Below are positions 44,161 to 59,100 of a DNA stretch of 64,000 bases, piece by piece. A program made the translations under genes and the position numbers. The stretch comes from Perkinsus chesapeaki. Its lineage: Eukaryota; Perkinsozoa; Perkinsida; Perkinsidae. The first letter of the stretch is position 1, and each line of letters begins with the position of its first letter. The stretch spans positions 50,009 through 114,008 of the forward strand of contig JAAPAO010000037.1 in NCBI GenBank assembly GCA_013115145.1. The letters run 5' to 3'. Under the pieces are notes generated by a model, which was not told the DNA's origin, made no database searches, and was given only the letters and a program-made list of their open reading frames with translations.

Positions 44161-47100
44161 ATGAGCACTGATGTAATGGTACCGTTGACGACATCATCAA
44201 AGCTGCCTAAGCGCAACTCACAGGGAAAGAGTAAGCTGAGGAATGACGGCTGTATTGCAGCACTCTTTCAGATTTTTACTCTCCTTTGGTTGAGTTACCG
44301 AGCAGTAACAGCAAGAGCTTCTTTGATGAAGCTAAGATACGCGACAGTGATATTGATGAGCTACGGAAGTAGGTGGAACCTGGTGAAATACGATCAGACC
44401 AGCCGGTCGGAACATTAGTTAGAATTGAAGAAATAGGTTTTTATAAAGTTTAGCAGATCTAAGGCGTTCCAATGCCCGGCCTCGACTTACTCGTATTTTT
44501 GAACTGTTAGCTCTCAGCCAGTATTTGATACCGAAGAATTTTCAGGCGATTCCATCGGTTCTCAAGGGACGTGAATATCGGCAGGCATTTGGGGGAGATG
44601 CAGCGTGCCAACCTTCTATTCTTGGATGATTTCATACGCATGCTTGACACTTATCACGCAGTCCACGACCCCACCAAGTAACGGGCACCGGAAACGCCGC
44701 CGCACACAATGCCGCATAAGGTAGATACGAACGCTTTTTCCATGCGTTCGATCGGAACAAGGACGGCGTTTTGGACTTTGACGAGTTCCTGATGGGAGTG
44801 TGTGGAGCAGACCCAAGCACAGTCCACATCCTCAACAGCTTCACAGGGTACCTTACAATATTGTCCCACTCAAGAAAATGTTCCAAAAGATACGAACGAG
44901 GTCGATACATATTCGACTTCTATGATACAAACAGAAGCAACACGCTTGAGTTCACCGAGTTCGCCCGATTGGTAGCGGACTGCGCGTCGATGAAAAGCAA
45001 CGATCCAACAAACGAGAAGGTATCATGTTCTGGATAACTCTTATAGTTGGTATCCTGAGGTCCGAAGTGCCGCCATTAATAAGGCCAAGGAACTGGGAAT
45101 GCTCGGGGATGCAGGGAGCCTGTTGCACTTCGTAATGGTTGCATCAATACGCCTTCACCAAGGGTTGAATGTCAGACTTGTGTGAAGTTCAAGCGATTTT
45201 ACGAGTGCATGCAGAGCGAGAAGCTCCGAGGCACCAGTCGACTATTTAGGTATAGAAGGTCTTCTAGGTCTTCCGCGGGAGTGAGACTGCGACAGGTTCA
45301 ATAATTCTCTTGTCCGTCCCAAACATGGTGAACACCTTTCCAAAGCTGAAGTCACAATGGAAACTCCGATGGTATTCCCGACCACCGTTAGCTCTGTCCT
45401 AACCCTCGCTCTGCTAGACAGTGCGATCTCGCCCAACCAGCCCGCAGACGGGCCTCACCGTGACCGAGAACGACGTATCACCGCTTCAAGAGGAAGTCTT
45501 CACTGCGCGTAGAAGTCCCCTGGATCTAGGCGGTGAGTGGCTGGCCGAATCATCCCTGTTTGCAACGCCCTTTGGTAGAAATCGAGCATGATGACTCCGC
45601 CGTGAACTTCCTCCATGACGCATCTGTCCAAGTGGTGTGTAATTCCATCGCTCGATCTCCTCTCAGCCAGCGGCTTCTTGCCGCTGGCGTCGACATCCGG
45701 TCCTTCGTTACGTCAGCCCCAGGTTGGAAGTCTGGGGGTGATCCAAGGAGTCATGGGTCGTGTCAGGGGGCGAGGGGTTTGGGGAAGAGGAAAAGTTAGT
45801 CAGCAGCCTGCCACCTCCGGACCGTGCGCCATCTATCAGGAAGTACATAGAGACCCAAAGAAGTGACCGATATAACACGGGGAGCTTATCACGCGCTTGC
45901 CTCGCAGGTGAGCAATCTCTGCTGAACCTAATGTGGCCGACATTCGATGCGGCTTCCGTGAGTGACGATCAGTTGAAGCAAGGCCGAACAATCGCGAAGA
46001 AATTCCTTCAAAAATGCCTCTACGAGGTGTCGCCTGAATGGTGAGCACCAGCGACACAGTGACCTTAATTGATCAATTCGCTTAAGGTACGTAACGTATG
46101 TTGATGAGGCTCAGCGAGACGGCCGACGAGGAATGGGTGCGCTCTCCCAGTTCTCGTCTATAGACGAGCTAGCTCTTATCCTACGTACCGCCTCGCGTTT
46201 CTTGCTTTCAGATGGTCAGTCTCATGTCCCCTTCCATGTGCATCCATCGCAATCTCAGGCACTTTCCGCAGCTCCCTGATCGACAACATTTCCGCGCCGG
46301 CCAAAATCTATGGTGGACTTAATGGTCAACTACTCGATCTTCTAAGTCTCTTTAGAAGCTTTTTGCCGCCTGATTCTCTTACCGGAGACATACAGTATAC
46401 AAACTGCGTATTTCTCGGTGCGACGCCCCCATGTGAACCCTGTTCATTTGTTTCTGTCCCAGGGGACTACATCGGGCCAGGGTGGTGCAACTTGGATACA
46501 CTAGCTCTTGTGCTTAGTCTCAAGACTCTCTACCCAGGTCAGACAGCCTTCGATCCAGCTCTCCACGAAGCTAGGAAAATTATCAGGTTCCATCACGTTG
46601 TTGCGAGGCAAGCACGAAGCTGACATGTCTGATCGGCACTTTCTGGCTGAGTGCGAAGAACGCCTCGGTATAGAAGATGGCCAGCGAATTTGGAAGTTGG
46701 CGAACCGTGAGTGTTACTATCCGTCTGTGCAAGCTAGGCCAGCGTAGTTGGTCTTCAGAGTGCTTTGAGTGCTTACCCTTGGCGGCCGTTATCGAGGGAA
46801 GGATACTGTGTGTGCACGGATCGGTGCCATCTTCGTTGACGCTTTTAGAGGTATTTCTATCAAGGCCATATAAGCGTATTACTACTATCAGCCACTCAAG
46901 AAACTAAAGCGGCCATTGCGGGCGTCCCAGGCTTGTGGTCAGTCCACAGCGCGGATGTCAGCCAAGCTTGTTTCTGAGATGTAGCCTGGACGAGCAAGTT
47001 GCACTCTCTTCTTGATGTTCCCTCCTCAGTTTGAGCCCTTCAGCGAGCGGTGCTCACGAAGACACACCGCCGGCGAATACCAAGTCTCTGATGAAGAACG

Positions 47101-47924
47101 GTCGTCTTGCTCTAGTTGTTCGAGCCCGCGGGGAGATCCCCCAGAGTGGAGTCGGATCCTCTTGGGGTATTTAGTTACCACATTCCACTCGAACTAACTG
47201 CTACTCCAGGTGGCCGTCTCTTGACAGTGATGTCGTGCCTGAACTACTGTGATCGTGTAGTTAATGATGCGGCAATTCTCCATCTAATCATTGATGAGTC
47301 CGGCCTCTTGCGTATTCACCCTAGAATCGTTACTGCTTGCCGGTATGCGAGCTGCCGAGGGTTCATTAGTGCGGCATTCGATTTCCAGGCCCCGTCTCCT
47401 AAAGTTGATCCTTGGCCAAGGAAAAGGGCATGCCGAGACAACCCTTCCGCGGTGGCCGCAGGTGAGGCTTTCAGTTTCAGCATTCGCGCTTAAACGCTGC
47501 GTCAGACTGCGCGAGGTGTCGAATCCCCGAGGGTCCTTCGAGCAGCTAGCAAGAGCGTTGAGGATCTCATTCGTGATTCCATAAAAGCCCGTCCTTGGAC
47601 AGGTATGTATCATTCTTGAACGTGTATTGGACCGCTTCCTGTTGATAGGTGCTTCGATCAATCTAGGAAGTTCAGACATCACCCCTGAGATCGGAGGCAT
47701 CGCTCGATCGATTGCAATGCGTCCAGAGTATATCCCCTGTGAACGACCCTCGACTACTTTCCTATTTCAGATATTTGCAGCGTCAACAAGCAACCTATCT
47801 ACAGCGTAGAGCGTCACTGCCATCGAAAACATCCACTGCTGCAACGCCATCCGACATTGCCAATACAGTTTCAGAGACTACGCTCACTGCGTCGAACTCT
47901 CATGCCGTTAATTCAGTTCATTAA
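44161..47924 (+). CDS. EF-hand protein with a degenerate PPP phosphatase domain
   Basis: ATG 44161 starts MSTDVMVPLTTSSKLPKRNS. Introns of 41-50 nt lead through helical exons to EF-hand 1 (DRNKDGVLDFDE) and EF-hand 2 (DTNRSNTLEFTE). Both have usable Ca2+-loop residues. A Ser/Pro-rich linker precedes a PPP fold: APAKIYGGLNGQLLDLLSLF, FLGDYIGPGWCNLDTLALVL, LLRGKHEAD, ECFECLPLAAVIEGRILCVH with GSVPSS, and GRLLTVMSCLNYCDRVVND. The order and spacing match PPP phosphatases such as PPEF and calcineurin. However, GDxHG is GGLNG, GDYVDRG is GDYIGPG and GNHE is GKHE, so several metal-binding and catalytic residues are gone. It is probably a Ca2+-regulated pseudophosphatase scaffold. The C-terminal tail is Ser/Thr-rich, ending AVNSVH at TAA 47922-47924. 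Joins between 45.05-46.1 kb and 46.9-47.2 kb are approximate. Confidence 0.7.
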
Positions 47925-48128
47925 CGTTTCAAGCAGCTGCTTTGTGTCTACATTTCGACCGAACTCCGTCCGGGTCAAAATGCGTTTTACTTTAGCGCTC
48001 GCCCCAGCGATCGATATCTTGTCAACGCACCTACGTTCCCTTTTTCCTGTGTGCTGAAACTTAATCACTCTCTAACGCGCCATTTACAATATCCCGTCTG
48101 CAGGCTCAGTGGTTTTCCTCACTTCTTG

Positions 48129-49241
<1,113 letters not shown>

Positions 49242-49441
49242 TTGGAGGCCTTGAAGGAAGGTCTCGCATCGGATTGCGTCGTGGCATGTCAACATTGAGT
49301 TTTTATTTTGCGTTCATTGGGCATGCATCCGCCCTTCGCGCTGTAAATGAATAGGTCAACGCTCTGTTGGTGAGTGTCTCTTCTAGTGAGTAAAGACACC
49401 TGCTGTTGGTCCTATTCTCTTTGTTCCGTAGTAGGAAGTGT

Positions 49442-50284
49442 ATTTACATGTGATATTGTTGAGTTGTCAGTTCACGACCCTATTTCTAACTCCACTTGCA
49501 AGCTTGCTGCCGCAATAGAAAAGTCTCTGAACACATATTGGAGAATAGGCCCGCTCAAATGAGGTTGGTGACCTCTGCAGATAGCAGGCATGCTACATGA
49601 CCTAGCCTGGTCTGCATTGCAAACCCACGTCGAACAGTTGGCTGACAGCTCGACGTGTTACTCGAGCGAGCTAAGACTCAATAGAGCCTGGCGAAGTAGC
49701 TCTAGGAAGGCTGCGATGGCGAACTGCGTTTTTTATAGTATCTATCAGGAGTTCTCTCCCAGAGAACTCGTACGGGATGTGATGTCTTGTACCGAGCGGG
49801 ACACCTTCCAAAACGCTGGTGACTCGATCTACTTGATACGTTCGTCATGTTCCTCTACATTCGTAACAAGTTTCAAGCTACGGAGTTTGAAGCGGTTCTC
49901 TATTGATTATCAAGGCCTTATTCGTGCCATGGAGATGGATGGAGCGAGCAATATGTGAATCGAGCAACGCTCATTCACCGGCGCGAATAGGCATTGTTAA
50001 GAAGACAGCTTGATTGGTGTAGAAGGCTGAGAATTTTGGACACTCCCTTGACGGTGGCTCAGTTAAATGTGGAATGTCAGTATAGACAAGCTCGCCGAAA
50101 GTCTGGCATTCGACTGATATCTCATTGTTATATCCCTGCCTCAGAAGGATATGCTAAGACTGTATTCGTGCATAATGCCATAGTGCCTTGGATTGATAGC
50201 GCGTCGGTATGCATGCTGCTTGTGCGCATGCTATCACGGTATATTCAAAACAATATCGTCCAAGTTCTGGAAAATGTAGAGTAG
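49442..50284 (+). CDS. Hypothetical multi-exon protein
   Basis: Open segments on the plus strand look protein-like: FTCDIVELSVHDPISNST, LHDLAWSALQTHVEQLADSS, FYSIYQEFSPRELVRDVMSC and LNVECQYRQARRKSGIRLIS. The last runs on through EGYAKTVFVHNAIVPWID to TAG 50282-50284. Potential GT-AG introns of normal size lie between them (for example 49821-49871). I could not find a convincing first exon, so the start is approximate. The gene is convergent with the long minus-strand gene that stops at 50562. No domain, signal peptide or membrane span is recognised. It could also be the end of a longer gene. Confidence 0.35.
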
Positions 50285-50561
50285 AGAGTCTCTACTGGGG
50301 ACATTGCCTGTCTATCGCCTTGGATCAACTTGAAATTTGCAACATCTCTCTGTACGTTCAGGCTGCTCGTTTGAACAATCGCTAGCAGCGCGGGTTTCGA
50401 GGGAATACAGAAGACCACACCAGGCCCCTTTATGATATGGTACCAAATCGTCTGGTCCAAATGTATTATCAGTCTGAGCTAACCATCAAACGCAAGCATG
50501 GTAATGTAAGACCGGGACATGCTCACTCCTAGCCACGTCTCATGAATAAGAAGTCTCCATC

Positions 50562-53500
50562 TTACGCCGCTCGATCATCGAAAAACTGTCCTGATTTTCC
50601 ATGGTGTATATCCACTCGCGTCTCCCCATCGGGTGCAATGCGAATATCGACGTTGTAGGAGCAGGCTGTTCCACCAGACTTATCCAGTCTTAGATCGCGT
50701 CCTTCAGATGTTGCTGAGTCTTCGGTAGGGCTAGCATGAGGTGGTGAAGGAAGACACTGAACAACCGCTTGGACTGGAGTTCAGGCGTCTTGGCCCAAGT
50801 TACTTGCAATATCACTTCCTGCGATCTCTGAGATTGCTTAACTTCTGCAGCACCCTGCAGTAGCAATAAAACTTCAGCTGTGAAGATTTCTTCAAAGCAT
50901 AACGCCAATTGATACACTTTCGAAGACTCTCTGGCTCCGAGGTCGACGACGAGTCTATTATTGTTTATTCCACCAAGTTCATCAAGTAGCTGCGCGAGGC
51001 TCTTCGTTCCGGTTTTTTCGCAAAGTTCTCGGGAACGAAATCTGTAAGATCTCGTCCAGCCGCTTGCAGGGTTGTACCTGAGCGAGTAATTGAAGGCCAT
51101 TTGAGACAGACCACTACAAAGCCAGGTGCACGAAAGACATCCCACGCTGAGTCTTAGGGCACCTCAACAAACTGCCTCGAAAAAGTGCACCGTGCATCTG
51201 AACAATGCGTAACAGTCAACCTGGCTACGCAAAGCTAAGACGGGACGACTCGAACACTAGAGGTATTACGAGTCGCAAGGATTACGCTAAGTATGGTTGA
51301 AAATACTGGCACGTCTGAGTTAGTGCAGTTCAGATGGAGGGATACCGCTTTCTCTTCTTGTACTCGCTTACTGTTAATTACTAGCCGTAAGGATCACCTG
51401 AGATAGGAGTTCAAGTCCTAAGACTAACCCGAGGTACTGTCAAATTAATACCTTCACGTAGTTCTTCTAACGACAGTAGCTCTGTTATATTGGGCATCAA
51501 ACCTGACAGCCACGAACTTTCGTCTTACAGTGGGGAAGGCCCTGAGTTTCAGCGCAAGTCCGTCTGTGTTCACCTACTTGTGGCATCTCCGGCGTCACCA
51601 TTTTTAAGGTACTGAAGAAGAGACTGCATTGACTCTCACTCAAGTAGACATCACTTCTGCAACCGCAGCTCCATTGAACTCTTCGAGGTACGAAGTGAGA
51701 TTTGCCAAGGAGGAATACAGTTGAGCAGTTCGGTGATCTTGGGTTGTTACTTTGATTAATATCTCGTTTGATAGAACAGATGTGACAACCACATCTGCAA
51801 GAACCTTTCAAGAAAACTGTGTTGGATGACGACAATCGGGCAAGATTAGCGCGACTGTTTTCCACGTGATGGGGGAGAGGTATGGACTACTGTGACTACA
51901 TATTTAGACGCACCAGGTTGCTGATCGACATCGGTTAACACTTCTGAGGAGATCGAGTAGTGTGCGGGTAACTGAGGGCAGAGATCTACCTCTCAGCAAC
52001 TCTCCAGTTGTCCTTGAATTAGCAACAGACAGTTGTCCCACTGCTAACGGTAGCAGTACGTTGGGCTCTGACACAGTACGTCACGGTATCTTGGCTACCA
52101 GTATCGGACTCCCAGTGACGTCCACTACGAGCGTTGCGAAGTTGAAGTGCTGCTATGCGGTTTATATTTACCGATATTTCTCAGACTTCACGGCTCACTA
52201 GCCTGATTAACGCTAGAAGGTTTTCAGTGGCATCTCACCTCTATAGAGCTCGTAGCACTGGACAAAGGAAGTGTCGGCCGTTTGGGTCTCCGCATCCGTG
52301 GCATCACCGCTCATCGACCATTGGACCTCAAGAGGTCGCTGGTTGTATTTCATTCGCTTTAAGTGGAATTGGAGGTCCAAACTCTTACATCGGAAATGAT
52401 TGCAGAAGAGCCAGACGTATGGCCAACAGGCCGCTGTTTGAACCTGTACTCAAGCACATAATAACCAAATGTCAATTGAGTCCCTTACAGTAAACGGAGA
52501 TCTTTTTCCACATTCAAGAGGCCGATCGTGATCTTTGAGATTTGGTTGTACCGCTTGGCTCGCCGAGTTGCTACAATCAGCCAGATAAGATGGTTGGTGC
52601 AGCACGGTTGTCTTACCGATTGAATCAGCTAAGTTATTCATAAAACTAGGCAAGTCGAAGCCTTCATCTGCCGAGCATTCTTGTTCGTCTCCTTGTAAGC
52701 TTTGTTTGAGTAAGTTGACTTGTGTATTGTAGTACCTGCAGAATACACTCGAGAATGGATGAAGTCTGGAAATCTTTTCAAGTTTAAATATCTGAGCGAA
52801 TTAAGCTGAAGGCTCCTGGTTCAATACACTCGGATGTCCTCTGACATATAAGCCTTTTCTACTTGCATAAATATCCTCTAGCCTTATGTAGGCCTCTTTT
52901 CTCATCGATCGATTCGGAGAGGCGATGAGCTTCTCTCTGTTGTTGACCTAGCCGTCCGCGCCATCCCTCTGTTGCTCCATTAAGCCGAGCTCGCACATTG
53001 GACAGACTGGCAGCATGACGTAAACTATGCTTACAGTGAAACCACTACTTGTCGCTGAGATGAGTTCTGGGATCATTTCTTCCTGCCTTGTTGGTGACTG
53101 CCTTCAGGGAACCGACGCAAATCGTCGATACACTCAGCTTGATGAGGGTCATCAAGGAAGAAGGTGCATCCAAGGCGCTTCGCCTAAACCGGGAAATTCC
53201 CGGCGGGAATTGCTACTCGAGTCGGAGTCAATGACTCGTAACATAAGAGAACCGTAGAGACTATCGCTGAGACAGCATGCTTGGAGTGATACAGACCTCA
53301 AATCTCGGTTCGAGGTCATAACTATGATTCAGGCCACAAAATCATGAGTCATGGAGTTTCTACATATCCCGACTCGGGATTCCGGAGCACTGTTCCCTAT
53401 ATGGGCTCAAAGCCATGGAGAACGATGCTCGATGGCTGTCGTCCACTGAAGCAGATTTAGGACACGATGCCACCAGAAGTATACGTGGGATGAAGCAAGC

Positions 53501-55938
53501 CTCTACAACTCGGTAATAGAGCGAGGGGTATCCAAATAGATCACCAAACTCAGATCGGAGAGGTGGAGCCGGAAGACTTACTCGAGCGTATGATGGAGCC
53601 ACTGGAGAACCGATCTTTCTCGCGTTACATCGCTTTCCACATCTTCGTGTAATCGGTCTCCCACAGTGCAGCTACTGAGCTCGTCGACGCAGTGGTCGAT
53701 CCTAGGAGTAGCTTCCAGGTATTTCGGTGCAGGCTTCGCCTACTTGCTGGTCACGTAGCGTTGGTATGCTGTTCCGCCTATTTGTGCTGTCCCGACTGAG
53801 ATGAAAGAAGGAACCGAGCTAGAAGCCATACTCGATAGCATACAGTCCCTGTCGGTATTCCGAAGGCTATAAGGCAAGGCCCTGAGGATGACCGTCAGCT
53901 GGTTGAGATGCTGATCAACGTCAGCCGAGGTCGGGGACGAGGCACCTGTTGTGTAATGAAAGAAAGAGATACGAATCTGTACTAATCTTGCACAGATTGC
54001 CAAATCTCCACCTAACTCACATAGTTGCTTTCCGCTGTGTTTCGGTTGTGCTGCACCCATCCGCGGGCAAGGTGAACCACGCGCTCTCGTCCTGGCATGA
54101 TCAATACTCCTCCTTCGGACGTAGGCTTGCAACGCTTTCAGCTGGGCTTGGAGGTGGACTTTCTGGGCCGCTACCTTCTCCCTTTGCACCTTCGGTTAGA
54201 ATAACCTTCTTTTGACCAACGGACCCTAGCTTCCCATATATCTCACGCTCCATGGCGACTTGCATCTTTAACCCATAGCAGTAAAAGTTTATCGCTCCTC
54301 ACTTGAATAAATTCCTCCTCCTTCAAGCTCGCTTCTGTATCTCTTATTGTCCTCTCGACCTGTTTTGACTTTGAAAGTATGAGTGTCGCGAGCTGAGGGC
54401 AGAACACGAATGACGAAGGCGCACAGCTGCCGAAGCAAATTGCAGGCATATTCCTGTTAGGCACCGCCTGTGCCGAACCGCTGTATTTGTGTAAGTTTTT
54501 ATTCAACTATCACAAATGGCTTCGTTAAACCATCCCTTCTATGTGCAGCTTCCGACTCGGAAGGGTTTAATACATGATCTGCGCTCAACGAGGAGGGTCT
54601 TGCTCATCTCACCTGCGATCGGTTAGTTCTGCTCGGCCTATCTGATGCCGTAAATGTTCCCATGTGACACCGAGAGTGCTATAACGAACCATGTACCGCT
54701 CGAACTCCGCAGCCTAACCCACTAGGAGGTAACAAAAGAACTCAACTGCTTTGAAAGTGTACTTAGCGAGGGCAAATGATGCATAGAAACACTCTTATAA
54801 GCATTAGAAGCAGTGGAGATTTCCCATTGGACTTGGAGTACATCTCGAATACTTGACAAATGATGGCTGCCTGTGAAGTAGTAGTGTGATAATCGATACT
54901 TCTTCCCAACGCATCCCGCGAATATCCGACGAGTAACGTGGAGGGTCCATATTCGAGCAAAAAAGAGATGACGAGCGATAGTTGAAGGATATGTGGAATG
55001 ATCCGATTTGAAAATATCTCGAAAGCCTGAATACCTCCAAAACATTATTCGGCAAATCCGACATACCTGTAGCAGTAATCAGCAACTGAGCCTCAGTTTA
55101 TGTTTGGTGTAGTACAAACATTTGACTTTGGTTATGGGCTGTCAGAAATACGTGCGATACAGCATCACAAGACTCGCTCCTGAAGCCTACCTATCTTAAT
55201 GTATATCCTAATCCCACTATTCTCGAGTAGGAACTCGAAACTTCTAGTCGAGTGAAGGGCTTCGGAGACAATCGCCAATGAGATTATTTGAGGACTTCGT
55301 TGAGCTACCACTGGTAACCGAAGGGCCTTAAAATTTCGTATACCACACAATACCTACCTATACTGAGAATCGTCGTAGCGGATGGTCTCGAAGATTCTGT
55401 TCACCTTATGGTATCTCGTATACGTATGTGGAGCCGTGGCAACTAATCACCTTCAGAAATCTGTTCACATTATGTCAGTACGCGAAAGGCCTATAAAGGT
55501 GATCAGAACATCCGTGAAACGTATGAAAGATGGGTCACCAATCATGCGTGATAAAGAAAAAGGATCGAACAACTAGGATGAGAGCTGTGGCGATAATTTG
55601 TCGCCACATTTAGACAAAAGCCTTTAGTGGATTGGAAATCGCTCTATATGAGTCGCTGGCGCAACGCGGAGGAGCTTCCTTCAAGGAAGCCCTGTCCTCA
55701 AATAAGGATCCTTTCACGGTACGGCGGCTACCTTAGCCAGTAACAGGCCTCTTCCTCGTCATCTAAGCTTGTTGCCTAGCCTCGTAATTCAAAGCTACTA
55801 AAGAGGGCGAACTCTTCAAGTACGATATGGCGAGCTAGCCGAGGAGTTGGGAATTGTCGCTGATTCGCCTTCTTCTCGCTCCAATCATCTCGTTGTTTTG
55901 CATTTGAGAGCCACTTTCTAGCTGTTCGCAACCGTTCA
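50562..55938 (-). CDS. Long multi-exon protein (possibly more than one gene), not recognised
   Basis: The C-terminus is well defined. An exon with SLAQLLDELGGINNNRLVVD, then ESSKVYQLALCFEEIF, is joined over a 43-nt intron to TSEGRDLRLDKSGGTACSYN, with DGETRVDIHHGKSGQFFDD next, ending at TAA 50562. Upstream minus-strand exons, each with proper splice ends, include VLADVVVTSVLSNEILIKVT, FATLVVDVTGSPILVAKIP, VQTAACWPYVWLFCNHF with EVQWSMSGDATDAETQTADT, a coiled coil REKVAAQKVHLQAQLKALQA and YGPSTLLVGYSRDALGRSID. The chain appears to start near 55938 (MNGCEQLESGSQMQNN). If it is one gene, it encodes more than 1000 residues with mixed strand and helix content. I recognise no family. Exons between about 52.7 and 53.7 kb are unclear and could hide a gene boundary. 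Confidence 0.4.
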
Positions 55939-56173
55939 TCTCTCGTTAGCCGAGTAATTCTGGGGAATCGCAAAAAAGGTGGGCAAGTAAAATTGGGGGT
56001 TTACCGTAAACCGTTTACGCGATGCATGAGCAGACTTGAGCCATTTTGGCCATGCGACGTTATCTGAGCATTGGCGAGTTGGTACTGAATCCAGAGAGAA
56101 CGCAACAACTTCCATTCCGTTGAGCAGAGGTGAAATGTATTATTTGCAGCATGTTTGAGCGATGCGCTTCAAA

Positions 56174-59100
56174 TTCACTGGGCCATGATTTCGTCTTTCG
56201 GCTCGGCTGTACTCTGACACTGCTACATCAACCCATGACATCCCCATCCAGCTTACCTTGCTGATCGTAGGAGGCCCACCGGCCCCTTGCCTGCCAAGCG
56301 GCACAACCATGTTGGCCGCAATCCGCCTGAATATAAACAATAAGTCACGTCAACTATGAGAGGCTACCTGGACGGTGCGTTACCACCCGGCGTTGGCGGT
56401 ATCATCATTGGGTTACGAGCAAACGGTTGTGATCCACCGTGTCGCTTCTGTAATATCTGAGCCGTAAATGGCGAGACCGAAGAGGCTGTCGTCGTGGCCC
56501 ACATCCATGGCGTTTGTGAGATTGAGACACTGTGCAAGCAGCTTGTCGTATTTGGACTTGCTCTCTGATAGCGATTCTTGCAATTGATTAATTCTGGTGT
56601 CCTTCCGCTTCGCGGCTCGCTCTTTCTCCTAACAGGTCATGAAATCAGCAGCCGTCTCCGCAGCAGCTCATTTCTACATAGAGTTCCTTCTGGAGATCGG
56701 CGTTCTGGGCAATCTTTGCTTGATGCAAATCTGTTAGTTGACCAAGGTTCTTGTCCAGCTGAACCATCTTGTGTCTCATCATTGTCTCTTCCTCCTTGTG
56801 CTTTACAACACACCTTAATTGCCTTCTCCCCGACTTCCACCTACCCGCAGCATCTGCTGGCTGAGCTGCCCTTCCAGTTCTGTAACCCGCTGCTCTAACT
56901 CTTCCGTTTGCCGCGTAATCAAACCATTCACACTTCCAGCATCGCCATCATTGGAGCCTACCACGATCGATGTGACGCTAAATTCCTGCCCGAGAGATCC
57001 ACCTGCTTGCTCAAGGAGCTGCTCTAGCCGATCGATTCGCTGCGCCTGAGTTGACCACCTCTCCCAGAAATGCGAACCGGTTGTCCAAAAACCTGTAACA
57101 TTTTAGTGGTCTGCAACTCCTGCACCAACAGCCTCAGTGATGGTGTTTTATTCTCTAAGACAACAAGGCATTCCTCAAGGTAAGGTAAAGTCAAGCTACT
57201 TCCATCGGCACCCAATCCATTGCCTTCATTGCCAGCCGGTGACTGAAATCCACAACGTCCTGCTATGCGATAGTGCAACCAGTTACCCCTGCCGATGATC
57301 GTTCATCAGGTTTCCTCTCCTGCTGCAGCCGTAGGCTCTCCGCCACCTCCAGTCTCTCCCTCAAGACCGCCAATTCTCGCCGGAACTCGTCGCCTTCGCG
57401 CTGACCATTAAGTCTGTCACAATAACTGTCTCCTGTTGCCTTACAGCCAGATGGTTTTGAGCATCATTGGCTTCCTGTAACTGGTATTCCAGACTGGCCT
57501 TCGATTCCTGCGCCGTAGCAAACTCGGACCGTAGCTCTTCAAACTTCGCGGCTTGCTCGTCCAGCTCCTACCCGTATCGTAAGCCAGCGTGAGATGCACG
57601 CTTAACCTCTCGCAGGCCTCTATTTTCTAGCTCCTGGTCGGCCAGCTGGTCCTTCAATTCCTTTATACTAGTGTCATCGACTTTGACCACAACCGGCGCA
57701 TTCACTGCCACTACGATTGTCATTCCATCACCATTCTCTCAGCCCTGTCGTGGCTCACCTGGGGCCTTGGGGGAGGAGCTCTTCAGCGATTCCACGATAG
57801 GAGAAGCTTCCAGTGCGATGGTCTCCAGGCCTGCCAAATAGAGCTGCCAAAAAATAAAGCTACTTTATAGTGTACCGCTCCCAAATTCTATCCCAGCCTG
57901 CAAGCATCTCTCTTTCAGGTACTTGATGATCCTTTTGCAGCGACTCAGCGTCTCCCTGTGCTTCAACACCAGTCCTTGGCTCTTCTCCAGCATCATCGTC
58001 AGTTCCTCCACCGATCGCCGCTGGTTCACATGGCACACGTTCTTAATCGCCTTTGCTCGCTGTCCAAACCTAAGCCACTCAATGACACCCAACCAGGCGG
58101 AAAAACCTGCCTGAGGGTTGATAACGTCTCCATCACATTCGCCGGACTAGGGCTACAGGTGAGGATAATACACGTTTTAGAGTTGCCACCAAGGGACTCT
58201 TGAAGCACTCGGGTGAGCCGTGAATCCCGATACGGTATGTGCTTCCTGAAACACAGTCGTCACGGCATCAAACTAGTGGTGATGTATATCGGCAAGAGAA
58301 ATGTATATAGGTTTATGGGAATTGTGGAGATATAGAAAATATAAAGGTTGCAGTGGGGTAGTTCCTCATGCGGAATAAGTTATAATAAGTCATTCCTAAT
58401 GTACCCTGTACATGCGCGCGGGACGTAAAAATAGCAAGCTCAAACGGGTTTTTGCAATTCCTTAGAAAGTTCGAAAGATTCGTACAAAATTCAGGCCACC
58501 ACCTTCTGCGGCTCCTCACTAGGTGAAGTGAGGAAGTGTTGTTGCATACAATATACTTCAACTCCTGAGCTTACTTGTCACCATTAGTAGCCCCGGGGCT
58601 AGTAAGAGCATTGATAACATTTCCCAGGGCCGAGAGGGACCGGTTGATGTTACCAGCCTCGACCAGACGATTGCCGGTCGCACCTATAGAAGCACTAACG
58701 CAGCCACACGGAACCAGATACCTCACCAGTTTTTGAGACCTTTTCCGAGCCAGCCAAGTCTACCAATCGTAAAGAGCCTTCCTTAACAGACCTGATCCCT
58801 TCATGACCAGGCCGGCGCGCTCGTAGCTTACTCGTCGGAGCTGTTCTTGGCCGTCGCTGTCAGCATCAGAATGAGATGAGACCGCGACGAGTGCTCGTTC
58901 ATATTGGTCACGGCGGCCGTGCCTGGAATGGAATAGGCAGTTATCAGCCTTAAATGCCTACGGTTCGCATGGCCTTCTTTCAAGATTTCAAAGATCAATT
59001 CTTTATTATTTATGTATCTGATATGACCTTCTGACCGCCACTAACCCGACTCACCGTTCAGTAACACCGGCAATGAAGACCCCCTTCCTTGGATCCTCCT

